Source of the DNA: Candidatus Acidiferrum typicum
GTDB lineage: Bacteria; Acidobacteriota; Terriglobia; Acidiferrales; UBA7541
DNA: 64,000 nt
Direction of reading: 5' to 3'
Assembly: GCA_025463055.1 (NCBI GenBank)
Contig: JAOAPV010000084.1
Coordinates: forward strand, 1 to 64,000
Shown here: positions 26,862 to 34,847 of the stretch, in pieces
How positions within the stretch are numbered: position 1 is the first letter of the stretch
How the letters are laid out: each line of letters starts with the position of its first letter
Made by a program: the position numbers and the translations under genes
Notes under the pieces: model-generated
What the model was told of the DNA's origin: nothing
What the model saw: only the letters and a program-made list of their open reading frames with translations
The model's database searches: none

Positions 26862-27688
26862 GGTTCAATTTCCTCCAGTGCCCGCTGACCATTTGAGCGC
26901 GCATCAGGACGAAAGAAAATGCCGTCGACTTGCAGCGTCCGGCCTGTTTTCTTGTCGATGAAGCTGGGCATCAAGCCCCACAGATCGAAGCCCTTCCTTG
27001 CCAGGCAATCTACTTGCGACAGAAAGAGCGTTTCCCCGTCATAGAGCGGAACTAGAGAAAGCTCGAGCTGGACGCCTCGAATCCTGTCGAGAAGCCGCGG
27101 GGCTCCTCCGAGTACTTTGGGCTCAAAGCCTTGCACATCGATTTTGAGAAAGAGGTTTCGGCCGCCCACCCCCATCTCTTCGGCAACCCTGTCGAGCCTG
27201 GAAACCGGGACCGTCTCACACCCGATATAAGCTGACTCGGGCGCTGCATCGAGGTGCGCGTCCAGCATCGACAGGGCGGAGCTGGATGCGCTGTTCGCAG
27301 CGACATGCATCAACAAGGTTCCCTCGTCGTCTCCCAACGCCATTCGCGGCGCCACTGTCCACAATGGATCGCGGGCCGCTGCCTGCCTCAGCTTGGAATG
27401 CGCCTCTGCCAGCGGCTCGAAAGAGATGATCCTTCCCCGGAAGCCCGCCCGCCGCACCATCGTCGCGTACTGGCCCTCGTTCGCCCCGATGTCCAGGACC
27501 GTATCAATTTCGCGCACCGCCAGTAGTCTGCCCAGCGCAGCTTCGTGGGTCTTCTGCGGGTTGTAGCGAATCAGGTCAAAACCGATTCGACGCAGGGTGC
27601 TGCGTGTTGCGTTCTTGACCGCCGTTATGACGCTGGGCAAACTTCCCTCTGATTTGAGGTGCTCTAAATTTTGGCCGGTATGACGCAA
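26858..27688 (-). CDS. FkbM-family methyltransferase
   Basis: A 276-residue methyltransferase. Family motifs are VLDIGANEGQYATMVRRAG (SAM binding), RIISFEPLAEAHSKL and LFLKIDVQGFEPKVLGGA, diagnostic of FkbM proteins that O-methylate sugars or polyketides. The annotated start is TTG at 27688; another TTG at 27640 has a better-placed AGAGGGAAG, so the first 16 residues are doubtful. The stop overlaps the polymerase start by 4 bases. Its place inside a polysaccharide locus suggests sugar methylation. Confidence 0.9.
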   Translation of the reverse strand: MRHTGQNLEHLKSEGSLPSVITAVKNATRSTLRRIGFDLIRYNPQKTHEAALGRLLAVREIDTVLDIGANEGQYATMVRRAGFRGRIISFEPLAEAHSKLRQAAARDPLWTVAPRMALGDDEGTLLMHVAANSASSSALSMLDAHLDAAPESAYIGCETVPVSRLDRVAEEMGVGGRNLFLKIDVQGFEPKVLGGAPRLLDRIRGVQLELSLVPLYDGETLFLSQVDCLARKGFDLWGLMPSFIDKKTGRTLQVDGIFFRPDARSNGQRALEEIEP

Positions 27689-27741
27689 GGACGGGTCGTT
27701 ACCGCCGTTTCGGAGAAACCATTTTCAGACGTGCGTGAAAA

Positions 27742-28557
27742 CTACCACCAAGGTTGCTGCTGGGGAAGTTCCGTAACCAGATTTGGGTTGCAGATAGGAC
27801 TATGGCTAGCAACGAACACGGCTCTTTTTAGGAGGGTGTGTTCGCCCGCCGGCCCGGTCCAGTCGGTCGGGAATTCAGGGTGGCGAGGTTGTGTCCTGGT
27901 CGCGTACACATATCGATAGTGGAGTTTCAACTGATCGAATATCCATTCGCGGGTGGGTCGGCATCCTTCTCCATGAAGAGCTTGAGAGGGAATAGAGCTG
28001 ATTTCTCTGCATTTATTAGGACTGAGTTCGTCACCAAACGAAACGCAGGTCTCCAGAAGTAGACAGTCGCCAACGCGAGAGACCGTGGACAAAAATCGGG
28101 CAGGATCTGAAAGATGATAGAGAAGACCGTAGCAATGCACCAAATCGAACCGGCCAAACTGTTCCAACCTTTCGGGTTCCCGGTCGAGATCTACGATCTT
28201 CACATCGATCCCAAGCCTCTCTGAAAGCTTCTTTGCGTGGCCCGCACGGCCTTCTACAGCTAGTAGTCGACAGTTTCGATATAGATAGAACAAGCTGTGG
28301 TCGCCGATCCCAGCCCCGGTTTCCAGCACGCTCTTCCGGGCCAAGTCTAACCCAAGACTTTCCAGATGTTGCAGGCGCGAGATATTGTGACGCTGGTAAC
28401 CCGGCGAGAAAAAATCGGCATAGATCTTCCTGTCCCGCAAGAAAGCCAGCTGTTGTTTCCAAAATCCCAACCGCCAAGAGATACTTTTACGCAGCCAAAC
28501 CATCCCTGAATCACCCGCTTTTTCCGGCGTGCGCGGGTTAACGGCGATAGTAGCCAT
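27742..28557 (-). CDS. class I SAM-dependent methyltransferase
   Basis: A 271-residue protein with a clear Rossmann methyltransferase core: VLETGAGIGDHSLFYLYRN (motif I), LLAVEGRAGHAKKLSER, DVKIVDLDRE and FDLVHCYGLLYHLSDP (motif IV). The N-terminal 70 residues include basic and aromatic stretches, and the C-terminal part has a conserved-looking REWIFDQLKLHYRYVYATRTQP. The precise family is not recognised; a sugar or lipid-linked glycan target is inferred from the locus. It starts 26 bases after the flippase gene with GAAGAGG upstream. Confidence 0.85.
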   Translation of the reverse strand: MATIAVNPRTPEKAGDSGMVWLRKSISWRLGFWKQQLAFLRDRKIYADFFSPGYQRHNISRLQHLESLGLDLARKSVLETGAGIGDHSLFYLYRNCRLLAVEGRAGHAKKLSERLGIDVKIVDLDREPERLEQFGRFDLVHCYGLLYHLSDPARFLSTVSRVGDCLLLETCVSFGDELSPNKCREISSIPSQALHGEGCRPTREWIFDQLKLHYRYVYATRTQPRHPEFPTDWTGPAGEHTLLKRAVFVASHSPICNPNLVTELPQQQPWW

Positions 28558-28583
28558 TGAGCCTCTTCTCCACCTCTAGCTTC

Positions 28584-30131
28584 CTAGCTCTCAGACGGGC
28601 GTCCGATTCCGAACACAATCCCGGGCGCTTTGCCATGATCGCGCAAAAACCAAAGTATCAACAAAGCTGCCTGAACTATCACGAAAACGGTCTGCCACAG
28701 GAGATGTCCTTGCAGCATCGTGCCGGCAATTAGTGCTATTGCGAGCCAGAGAAGTGGGAATGCCATCCATTGTAGGTAACGGCTTAAGGCAATTCCCGTC
28801 TTCCTCAGGCCTGCCACTACCAGCAAAAACGTGCCCAGATAACCGGCATTGCCCGCCAGCGCGCCCAACAGGCCGAAGTAGCGTGCTCCCATGAGAATCA
28901 AAGCCAAGGAAACGACGCCGCTGGATAGTGTCACAGCGGCATTTGTCCGCGCCCCCCCGACGGAAAAGAGAATGTAGAAACCGGGCGCATTGAGGGAATA
29001 GAGAGCATAAATAATTGCCGCAATCTTTAATCCCAGAATGTGCTCCCGGGCCGTCGCCCCTGGAGCCAGCACCTGCATTACCCAATCGGCCAAGACATAG
29101 AGGAAAATGCCCGCTTCAATAGCTATCAGTGCGTTGACGTGCGTTGCCTGACGAATTCGGCCCTCGACTGGGGCGTCCAGCACTAAATCGCGACTGAGCG
29201 ATGGAACAAGCGGCTGCACCGCTGTCGCAGAGAATGAATTGATCTTCGAGGTTATGTTAATGATGGCTGAGTAGATGCCAAGAACGGGCGCCCCGAGAAC
29301 CCCGCCGACAATGAACCGATCGCACTGGCCGAATGCGGCACTCCCCAGCGTAGCGGTCCATGTAGCCAGGTTATAGCGGAAGATCTGCCGCGCCTTGCTC
29401 TTGCTCCATTCGAACCTCAGCCCCTTGCTGCGAAGAAGCCAGAGAACCACCCCACAATGTGCAGCTAGCAGAAGGGCGCAAACGAAAACCTGCCATTTCA
29501 TCATGTCAATCGTTCTGCCGCCTAGCCAAGCCACCACCACCAGCCCCACGTTTGCCAGCACGGACTGGCAAAGTTCAAGAGCGTTAATTGCTGCGTAGCG
29601 GTTGAATGCTTGCTCGACCCCCACTAGGGTCCTTTGAAGGATGAAAGCCGAAACGGCAAAGCCCGCTATTTGCAGCGCGTGGCCGGCATCCGCGCGTTCA
29701 GCGATCCCAAAGGCAGAGAGTGGCCGCACGATCAGGGGGCCGACATTCCAGAGAAACACGCCCAGCGCGGCCGACAGTAGTACGGCACTGCTCAGTATAA
29801 AGGTTAGAGTCCTGCCGGCTTCACGGAAGTCGTTTCTAGCAAGGTCCTTGGATAGGAATACCGACGCCGCTACCGAGATCCCAGCCTCGCTCATAGTCAT
29901 CAATGCGAAGACCGCGTACACAAGGGACCAAACGCCATACTCCCGAATCCCCAGGAACCGAATTAGGAAGGGAATTGTGAGCAGCCCGACCGCGCCGCGC
30001 ACAGTTGCTCCCCCCACGTTGTATAGACCGTTCCGAAGCAACGAGGGGCCCTGCCCCCCTCCCATTCCGTCGAGACTGGGCGATGGAGTGTCATTGGACA
30101 TGGAAGAATCAGGAATTTGCGGACTGTTCAC
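28584..30131 (-). CDS. polysaccharide flippase (Wzx, MOP superfamily)
   Basis: A 515-residue membrane protein with about 12-14 helices. The N-terminal LLRNGLYNVGGATVRGAVGLLTIPFLIRFLG and YGVWSLVYAVF segments are typical of Wzx/RfbX-type flippases, which translocate the undecaprenyl-linked repeat unit to the periplasm. It lies next to the Wzy-type polymerase and Wzz-type protein, completing a Wzx/Wzy-dependent system. The start is a GTG at 30131; an ATG at 30101 is an alternative, and neither has a good ribosome-binding site. Confidence 0.9.
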   Translation of the reverse strand: MNSPQIPDSSMSNDTPSPSLDGMGGGQGPSLLRNGLYNVGGATVRGAVGLLTIPFLIRFLGIREYGVWSLVYAVFALMTMSEAGISVAASVFLSKDLARNDFREAGRTLTFILSSAVLLSAALGVFLWNVGPLIVRPLSAFGIAERADAGHALQIAGFAVSAFILQRTLVGVEQAFNRYAAINALELCQSVLANVGLVVVAWLGGRTIDMMKWQVFVCALLLAAHCGVVLWLLRSKGLRFEWSKSKARQIFRYNLATWTATLGSAAFGQCDRFIVGGVLGAPVLGIYSAIINITSKINSFSATAVQPLVPSLSRDLVLDAPVEGRIRQATHVNALIAIEAGIFLYVLADWVMQVLAPGATAREHILGLKIAAIIYALYSLNAPGFYILFSVGGARTNAAVTLSSGVVSLALILMGARYFGLLGALAGNAGYLGTFLLVVAGLRKTGIALSRYLQWMAFPLLWLAIALIAGTMLQGHLLWQTVFVIVQAALLILWFLRDHGKAPGIVFGIGRPSES

Positions 30132-30185
30132 GATTCAAGACACGCGTTCAATATCTGCGGCGTCCACTTCGGTTGGGGGCACTCT

Positions 30186-30686
30186 TCAAACTCCTTCGAC
30201 GTCGCCCGCTTCCACCTCAACGGCAACGGAGCGCTGAATCAAATCGAGCGAAATAACGAAGCGAACCCGGTTCTTCTTTCGCACTACGATACCTTCGAGA
30301 CCCGCGAGCGGCCCGCATTTGACACGCACGCGCCGCCCAACCTGCACATACGGATGCGGCTCGAGGCTCGCTTTGCGCTCCAGGCACGTTTGCATCGCCT
30401 CGATCTCTGAATCGCGCAGCGCGCACGGCATCCCGTTGAAGCCCACCAGCCGCGCCACTCCTGGAACCTGCAATACCTGAAGTCGATCGCGCAGCGCCAA
30501 TCGCACAAAAATGTAGCCAGGGAATAGCGGCATTTGCAGCTTCACGCGGCGGTCTCTCCACCGCCGCACCGATTCATATAGCGGAAGAAAATGCTCAACG
30601 GATCTTTGCACCAATTGAAGTGCCGCACGTTTCTCGTGGTTCGCGCTGGTGTACGCCGCGTACCAGCGCGGTTCGGTGTACTCCAT
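30186..30686 (-). CDS. NusG-like transcription antiterminator (UpxY/RfaH-type)
   Basis: A 166-residue NusG paralogue. The N-terminal NGN domain reads RWYAAYTSANHEKRAALQL, VKLQMPLFPGYIFVRLAL and VARLVGFNGMPCAL; the C-terminal KOW domain has VGRRVRVKCGPLAGLEGIVVRKKNRVRFVIS. The arrangement fits UpxY/LoaP/RfaH-type specialised NusG proteins, which let RNA polymerase read through long polysaccharide operons. The start is set at 30686, where GGGAA lies 8 bases upstream; the frame extends to 30806 with other starts (e.g. ATG 30764). Unusually it is the sixth gene, between the Wzz-like and flippase genes. Confidence 0.9.
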   Translation of the reverse strand: MEYTEPRWYAAYTSANHEKRAALQLVQRSVEHFLPLYESVRRWRDRRVKLQMPLFPGYIFVRLALRDRLQVLQVPGVARLVGFNGMPCALRDSEIEAMQTCLERKASLEPHPYVQVGRRVRVKCGPLAGLEGIVVRKKNRVRFVISLDLIQRSVAVEVEAGDVEGV

Positions 30687-30862
30687 CGGCAAATTCCCAA
30701 ATTCTTCACGCACGGCCCCTCGGGTCGCGCCGTGTGTTGTACTGTATGGATTTACTGTTTGCATAAACGTTGTTAAACCAGCTTCCAGACAGCTTCGCCC
30801 CGTCACTTACAGGGCGCTTTGTGACCTAACCCTTTTGCATTAAACTAGTTACAGCAAAAAAC

Positions 30863-32275
30863 CTAAGCTTGCTTGGTGCTGCCGTCGCTCTTGCGGATGC
30901 GCAGCCAGCGCCAGGCGCTGCCGTTGCCGGAATGTTCCCCTGAGCCGTTATGCGTGAACGCAGGGATGCGTGCCATCATCGTCGCGAAAACCTCTTGAGC
31001 GAACATCTTTCGCGGATCCTTTGTATCGGTTGCTTGCCATGTCTCGTTTCCCAACACCCACGCTCCTGCAAAGCCGAGTCCCAAAATCGTCCCAAGAACA
31101 ATTAACGGCAAGCGAGGTGGAAAGGACTTCTTATCCGGAATCTGAGCGATGTCCAGAACCTTCACCGTTGGAATTTCCTTCGCTTCTTGGACTTTGGCCA
31201 TCTCGTATTCTTTTGTGAGGGCTTCGAGAACGGCTTCCTGAATCCTCGACCGCCTGTAAAGGTCCGACCAGCTCACCGCGAGCAGTGGCAATTTCCTGAT
31301 TGAGGGGTACATGGAGTCGCCTGGCTGGTCCGAAATGCTTGTGGTGCTCTCGCCCTTGCCTCCCATTTTCTCCAGCTGACGCTTTAGTTCATCAACACGA
31401 GCCTTTGTCGTGCGCACGCGTGGGTTGTTATCCGTATAAATCTCACGCAATCCTTCATATTGCGATTGCGTTGCAATAAGCTGGCCTTGAATCATCGCGG
31501 CCGCCCCAACCATGGCTTTGCCCTGTTCTTTCACATCGATTGCCGTGTTCTTACTGGCAAACTCGCTGAAATTCTTCTCCGCCGCTTCTAAATCCCTGTT
31601 GACGCCTTGCAAACGCTCTTCGAGGAAGATTCGCTCGCGGCGCGCCGAAGAGGTGCTCAGCTCGGCCACTAGTTGATTAAGCTCTTCCACGTATGCCTGC
31701 CCCATCGCTGCGGCGCGTTGGGGGCTCTTGTCCGTTACGGTGATGGAGATGATCTGACTCTTGCGATCTACGGCAATCGATGTATGCGCCGCCAAGCTCT
31801 TCCGCGCATCCTCCATACGCGGATCCCCATAAAGCTTCCTCAAGTCAAACTGCTGGATCAACTTGTCTTGTACGGTGCGGCTGGTCAGGATGCCAACGAA
31901 AATGTCACTCGTGCTCCTAATGCCTAACAAGTTCCCAGCCATCCCCGCAAGGCCGCTACTACCGGCGGCACCTCCAGCGCCGGACATCATGTTAGCCACC
32001 ATGGCCAGACCGGAGCTCGACTGGTTATCCGGCGGCATCAAACGTGCCGTGGATTCGTACCGCGAAGGGATCAGCAGGGCGATCACAGTGCTCGCAAGCA
32101 GCGCGTACATCGCCACGCGGGATAACAACCCGCGACGCCGCCAAAGAAGTTGCAGGTGTGCAAGCGCTCCGTCGTTGGTCTCCAGTGTCTCGGGCGCCAC
32201 AAACGTTTCGGGAACGTCGCGGTCGGGCGATTCGGGCAAAGGCTGTCGGACTGGAGCGCTGCTCGCAAAATTCAC
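30863..32275 (-). CDS. Wzz/GNVR-type polysaccharide chain-length protein
   Basis: A 470-residue inner-membrane protein of the polysaccharide co-polymerase class. A membrane helix lies around residues 50-70 (RVAMYALLASTVIALLIPSR), a Wzz domain follows, then a long coiled-coil (LEERLQGVNRDLEAAEKNF) and a second helix (LPLIVLGTILGLGFAGAWVL) with a short cytoplasmic tail. It lacks the Walker motifs and tyrosine cluster of a fused BY-kinase. The start is GTG at 32275 in a GTGA overlap, with GGAGA 6 bases before it; a longer frame to 32461 would overlap the previous gene by 190 bases and is not used. Confidence 0.92.
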   Translation of the reverse strand: MNFASSAPVRQPLPESPDRDVPETFVAPETLETNDGALAHLQLLWRRRGLLSRVAMYALLASTVIALLIPSRYESTARLMPPDNQSSSGLAMVANMMSGAGGAAGSSGLAGMAGNLLGIRSTSDIFVGILTSRTVQDKLIQQFDLRKLYGDPRMEDARKSLAAHTSIAVDRKSQIISITVTDKSPQRAAAMGQAYVEELNQLVAELSTSSARRERIFLEERLQGVNRDLEAAEKNFSEFASKNTAIDVKEQGKAMVGAAAMIQGQLIATQSQYEGLREIYTDNNPRVRTTKARVDELKRQLEKMGGKGESTTSISDQPGDSMYPSIRKLPLLAVSWSDLYRRSRIQEAVLEALTKEYEMAKVQEAKEIPTVKVLDIAQIPDKKSFPPRLPLIVLGTILGLGFAGAWVLGNETWQATDTKDPRKMFAQEVFATMMARIPAFTHNGSGEHSGNGSAWRWLRIRKSDGSTKQA

Positions 32276-34836
32276 GGCTGGTCTCCATTCCCTGACGCGC
32301 TTCCCGCTGCACCCTGGTCGGAATGCCTGAACAACTTTTGCGGCTGGAATAAGATCTCTACCGTAGCGGAAACGTTTGTCGAACGGCTTGATTGAATCAC
32401 AGGGAAGAGCCACTGCTCGTATTGCACCGTGCCTGACAGGCTCAGATTGGGGCGTACCCAATAATCACCGCGGGCCCCCACATCGGTAAGCGTTCCACCT
32501 CCGGAAACGAATTGCTGGCTCACTTTTTCATGCCGGTAGTTGACCTGAATGCGATTCTTCGGCGTGAACCAGTAATTCATCCATGCTTGCGCGCCCTGTC
32601 CATCCCTGCCAATCCAGCTGCCGATCAAATTCCCGTCATTCCGGTACCCGGTCCTCCAAGTCCCATTGAAATAAAAAAAACCATGGCCAACTAGGCCGCC
32701 AGCTGGTAAGTCCGTGAAAACACCTTCGACTCGCAGGTCCAGTTTTGGAACAAGCGGGAAATGAGATAGGTACATTCCCGCGTGCCAGGCCGATCGGTCA
32801 GCATACGCGATCGGAGAAAACTGATCGTCTGCAAAGCCGTCGCCGTAGAATGACAGCCACTTGCGTAAACCCGGCAAGCGATAGCTGAAGTCCAATCCTG
32901 AACGACGGTCACCAGGTTTGTTCACATTCCCAAATAGTTCATTTCCTCCGCTGAATAGACTCCGGACAAAATTGTGCGTGGTGAGAGGATAGCCCGGTCC
33001 CCCGTAAACCGTGGTCCGGGAGAACCCAAATTCGAAGTTGGAAGTCGGTTTGAAGCTGAATCGCTGCCCATGCAAAATCGGCTGAGGCGACAGTGATTGA
33101 CCGAATTGGCCAACGAAACCGGAGGGATTCACCATGAATTCGGAACCCTCGAGTTGACCGACGAAGACTTCTATTCGCAGCGAGCCGAGCCAACTAAGGA
33201 TTCCGGGCATTTTGATAGGAGTGACTCGATTTACCCTGAACATGTTGATCGGAGTTGCGTTGTTGCTGTACATCATGGGGCCGCCATCGCCTGGTCCCCA
33301 CCAAAGACTTTGCTTTCCGAAAGAAATCTGCCAATTCGACCACATGACCCCGACATACGAATCAAGAAGTTTGACGTTGCTGACGGAAGGCCGACCAACA
33401 GCAGGGGGCAGGCCGTTATTGTCCGCAGTTTGAATCGCCTCGCGTGCTGTTAAAGGAAGGGCGGGGACAGCGGGGGCAGTTTGCAACTCGCCACGAATGT
33501 ACGTCACCCATCGTCCTCGTGTAGCGTAAGCCGAAAAGCCGTTCGTCGTGCTCCAGCCTTGGCCATAAGGGCGTCCAAAATCGTTAATTTGCGTTTGCGC
33601 AAAATGGAAGCCATCGTTGAGCGGCGCGCCGGAAATGTTTTCAGCGCGCGAATACAGAGACTCCAAACGAAATGCACCACCACCATTACTGCCCGCTCCG
33701 TCAGTCTCCGACTTGAATTCGCGCTGAAGCGCATCGACAAGTGTCGATGCCTCACTATTTTCGGTCCCAACGGCCGACAACTGATCTGCCGCATCATTCA
33801 CAAGCCGCGCACACTCGCCGCGCGTCCACGGGCGCATCCCCATGAACTCATCGTTAATCGCCCCAAGCCCCGCAAGGCGCTCCATCGCCGGGTAAATCCA
33901 ACTGTCTAGCGGTACATACGGGGAGCCCAAGTTGCCTACGCTGCGTTCCGAACGGTCATGCGCTTCGGCGTAGGTTTCCCATTCGCCGCCGCCAATTCTG
34001 GGGTCGTGGTGTTTGCGGTAGACGTACATGCCTTCGAACCAGCCGATGGCGCTGCCGACCAGTACGTCGGAGGGAAAATGCTGCTTGCCAGTTATGCGCG
34101 AGGCGCTGACGGCTGAGGCCAGTCCGTAAACGAATAGCGAGGTCAGCGGGCCGGGATATTCATGTGCGATAACGCTGGCTATCGACCATACGGCTGCTGC
34201 GTGTTGCGACGGAAATGAAACGCCACCTTGGCCAAATCCGCCTCGATAGTTGTCCTGCAACGGGCGTTCACGACCGAAGGCGTACTTCAAGGCATAGACC
34301 GGCGCGAGAGTATCAATAGCGGCTTCGCCTGCAAGAATGCCGGTTTCAATTTTGTGATCGTCGTGCGTGAGGTGGCCCCACAAATACAGACCTCCTCCAA
34401 TTCCGATCATCGACGCGAGCCCGTAGTTCGAAATATCGTTGCTGTACTTAATACGATTTGGAGAATTAGAGAGGTGCCGACTGTACGTCGAGTCGGTCGC
34501 AAACATCGCTGCGGCCGCGCCGCCCATTGGCACGAGCCAGTCCGCATCAGCCCAATGCAGATTCTTCGGGCCGATCCAGAGCGCTTTCTGATCTTCAGCG
34601 ATGTTCTTCAGCAAATGCAGCCCCACGCTATTCTCGCGGTCTTCCCACTGCGCAACCGGTCGCGCCAACGTTTCGGGCTTGCTAACTTTGCGATCTGGGC
34701 TTCCGGTTTCATCCGTGCTCTTGTTTGCCCCAACACTCGCTTGCGGCCCCTGTGGCATGGCATAACAACTCGTGCCCAACACCAAGGCCCCAAGCAAGCT
34801 AAGTCCGAGTCCTAAACCTGTCCACCAACGAACCAT
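32272..34836 (-). CDS. PAP2 phosphatase-capsule assembly Wzi fusion
   Basis: An 854-residue exported protein (signal peptide with LGLGLSLLGALVLGTSCYA). Residues about 95-275 form a PAP2 acid phosphatase: KYAFGRERP (184-192), FPSQHAA with His212, and SRITGKQHFPSD with His253 and Asp257, the three motifs of the family. From about residue 330 the sequence is a Wzi-like outer-membrane beta-barrel with many aromatic turn motifs (SFGKQSLWWGPGDGGPM, FKPTSNFEFGFSRT). Wzi anchors polysaccharide at the surface; the PAP2 part may recycle undecaprenyl pyrophosphate or act on an export intermediate. Start at 34836, 11 bases after the SLBB gene; earlier in-frame starts overlap it. Confidence 0.88.
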   Translation of the reverse strand: MVRWWTGLGLGLSLLGALVLGTSCYAMPQGPQASVGANKSTDETGSPDRKVSKPETLARPVAQWEDRENSVGLHLLKNIAEDQKALWIGPKNLHWADADWLVPMGGAAAAMFATDSTYSRHLSNSPNRIKYSNDISNYGLASMIGIGGGLYLWGHLTHDDHKIETGILAGEAAIDTLAPVYALKYAFGRERPLQDNYRGGFGQGGVSFPSQHAAAVWSIASVIAHEYPGPLTSLFVYGLASAVSASRITGKQHFPSDVLVGSAIGWFEGMYVYRKHHDPRIGGGEWETYAEAHDRSERSVGNLGSPYVPLDSWIYPAMERLAGLGAINDEFMGMRPWTRGECARLVNDAADQLSAVGTENSEASTLVDALQREFKSETDGAGSNGGGAFRLESLYSRAENISGAPLNDGFHFAQTQINDFGRPYGQGWSTTNGFSAYATRGRWVTYIRGELQTAPAVPALPLTAREAIQTADNNGLPPAVGRPSVSNVKLLDSYVGVMWSNWQISFGKQSLWWGPGDGGPMMYSNNATPINMFRVNRVTPIKMPGILSWLGSLRIEVFVGQLEGSEFMVNPSGFVGQFGQSLSPQPILHGQRFSFKPTSNFEFGFSRTTVYGGPGYPLTTHNFVRSLFSGGNELFGNVNKPGDRRSGLDFSYRLPGLRKWLSFYGDGFADDQFSPIAYADRSAWHAGMYLSHFPLVPKLDLRVEGVFTDLPAGGLVGHGFFYFNGTWRTGYRNDGNLIGSWIGRDGQGAQAWMNYWFTPKNRIQVNYRHEKVSQQFVSGGGTLTDVGARGDYWVRPNLSLSGTVQYEQWLFPVIQSSRSTNVSATVEILFQPQKLFRHSDQGAAGSASGNGDQP

Positions 34837-34847
34837 TAAAGTTCCGA

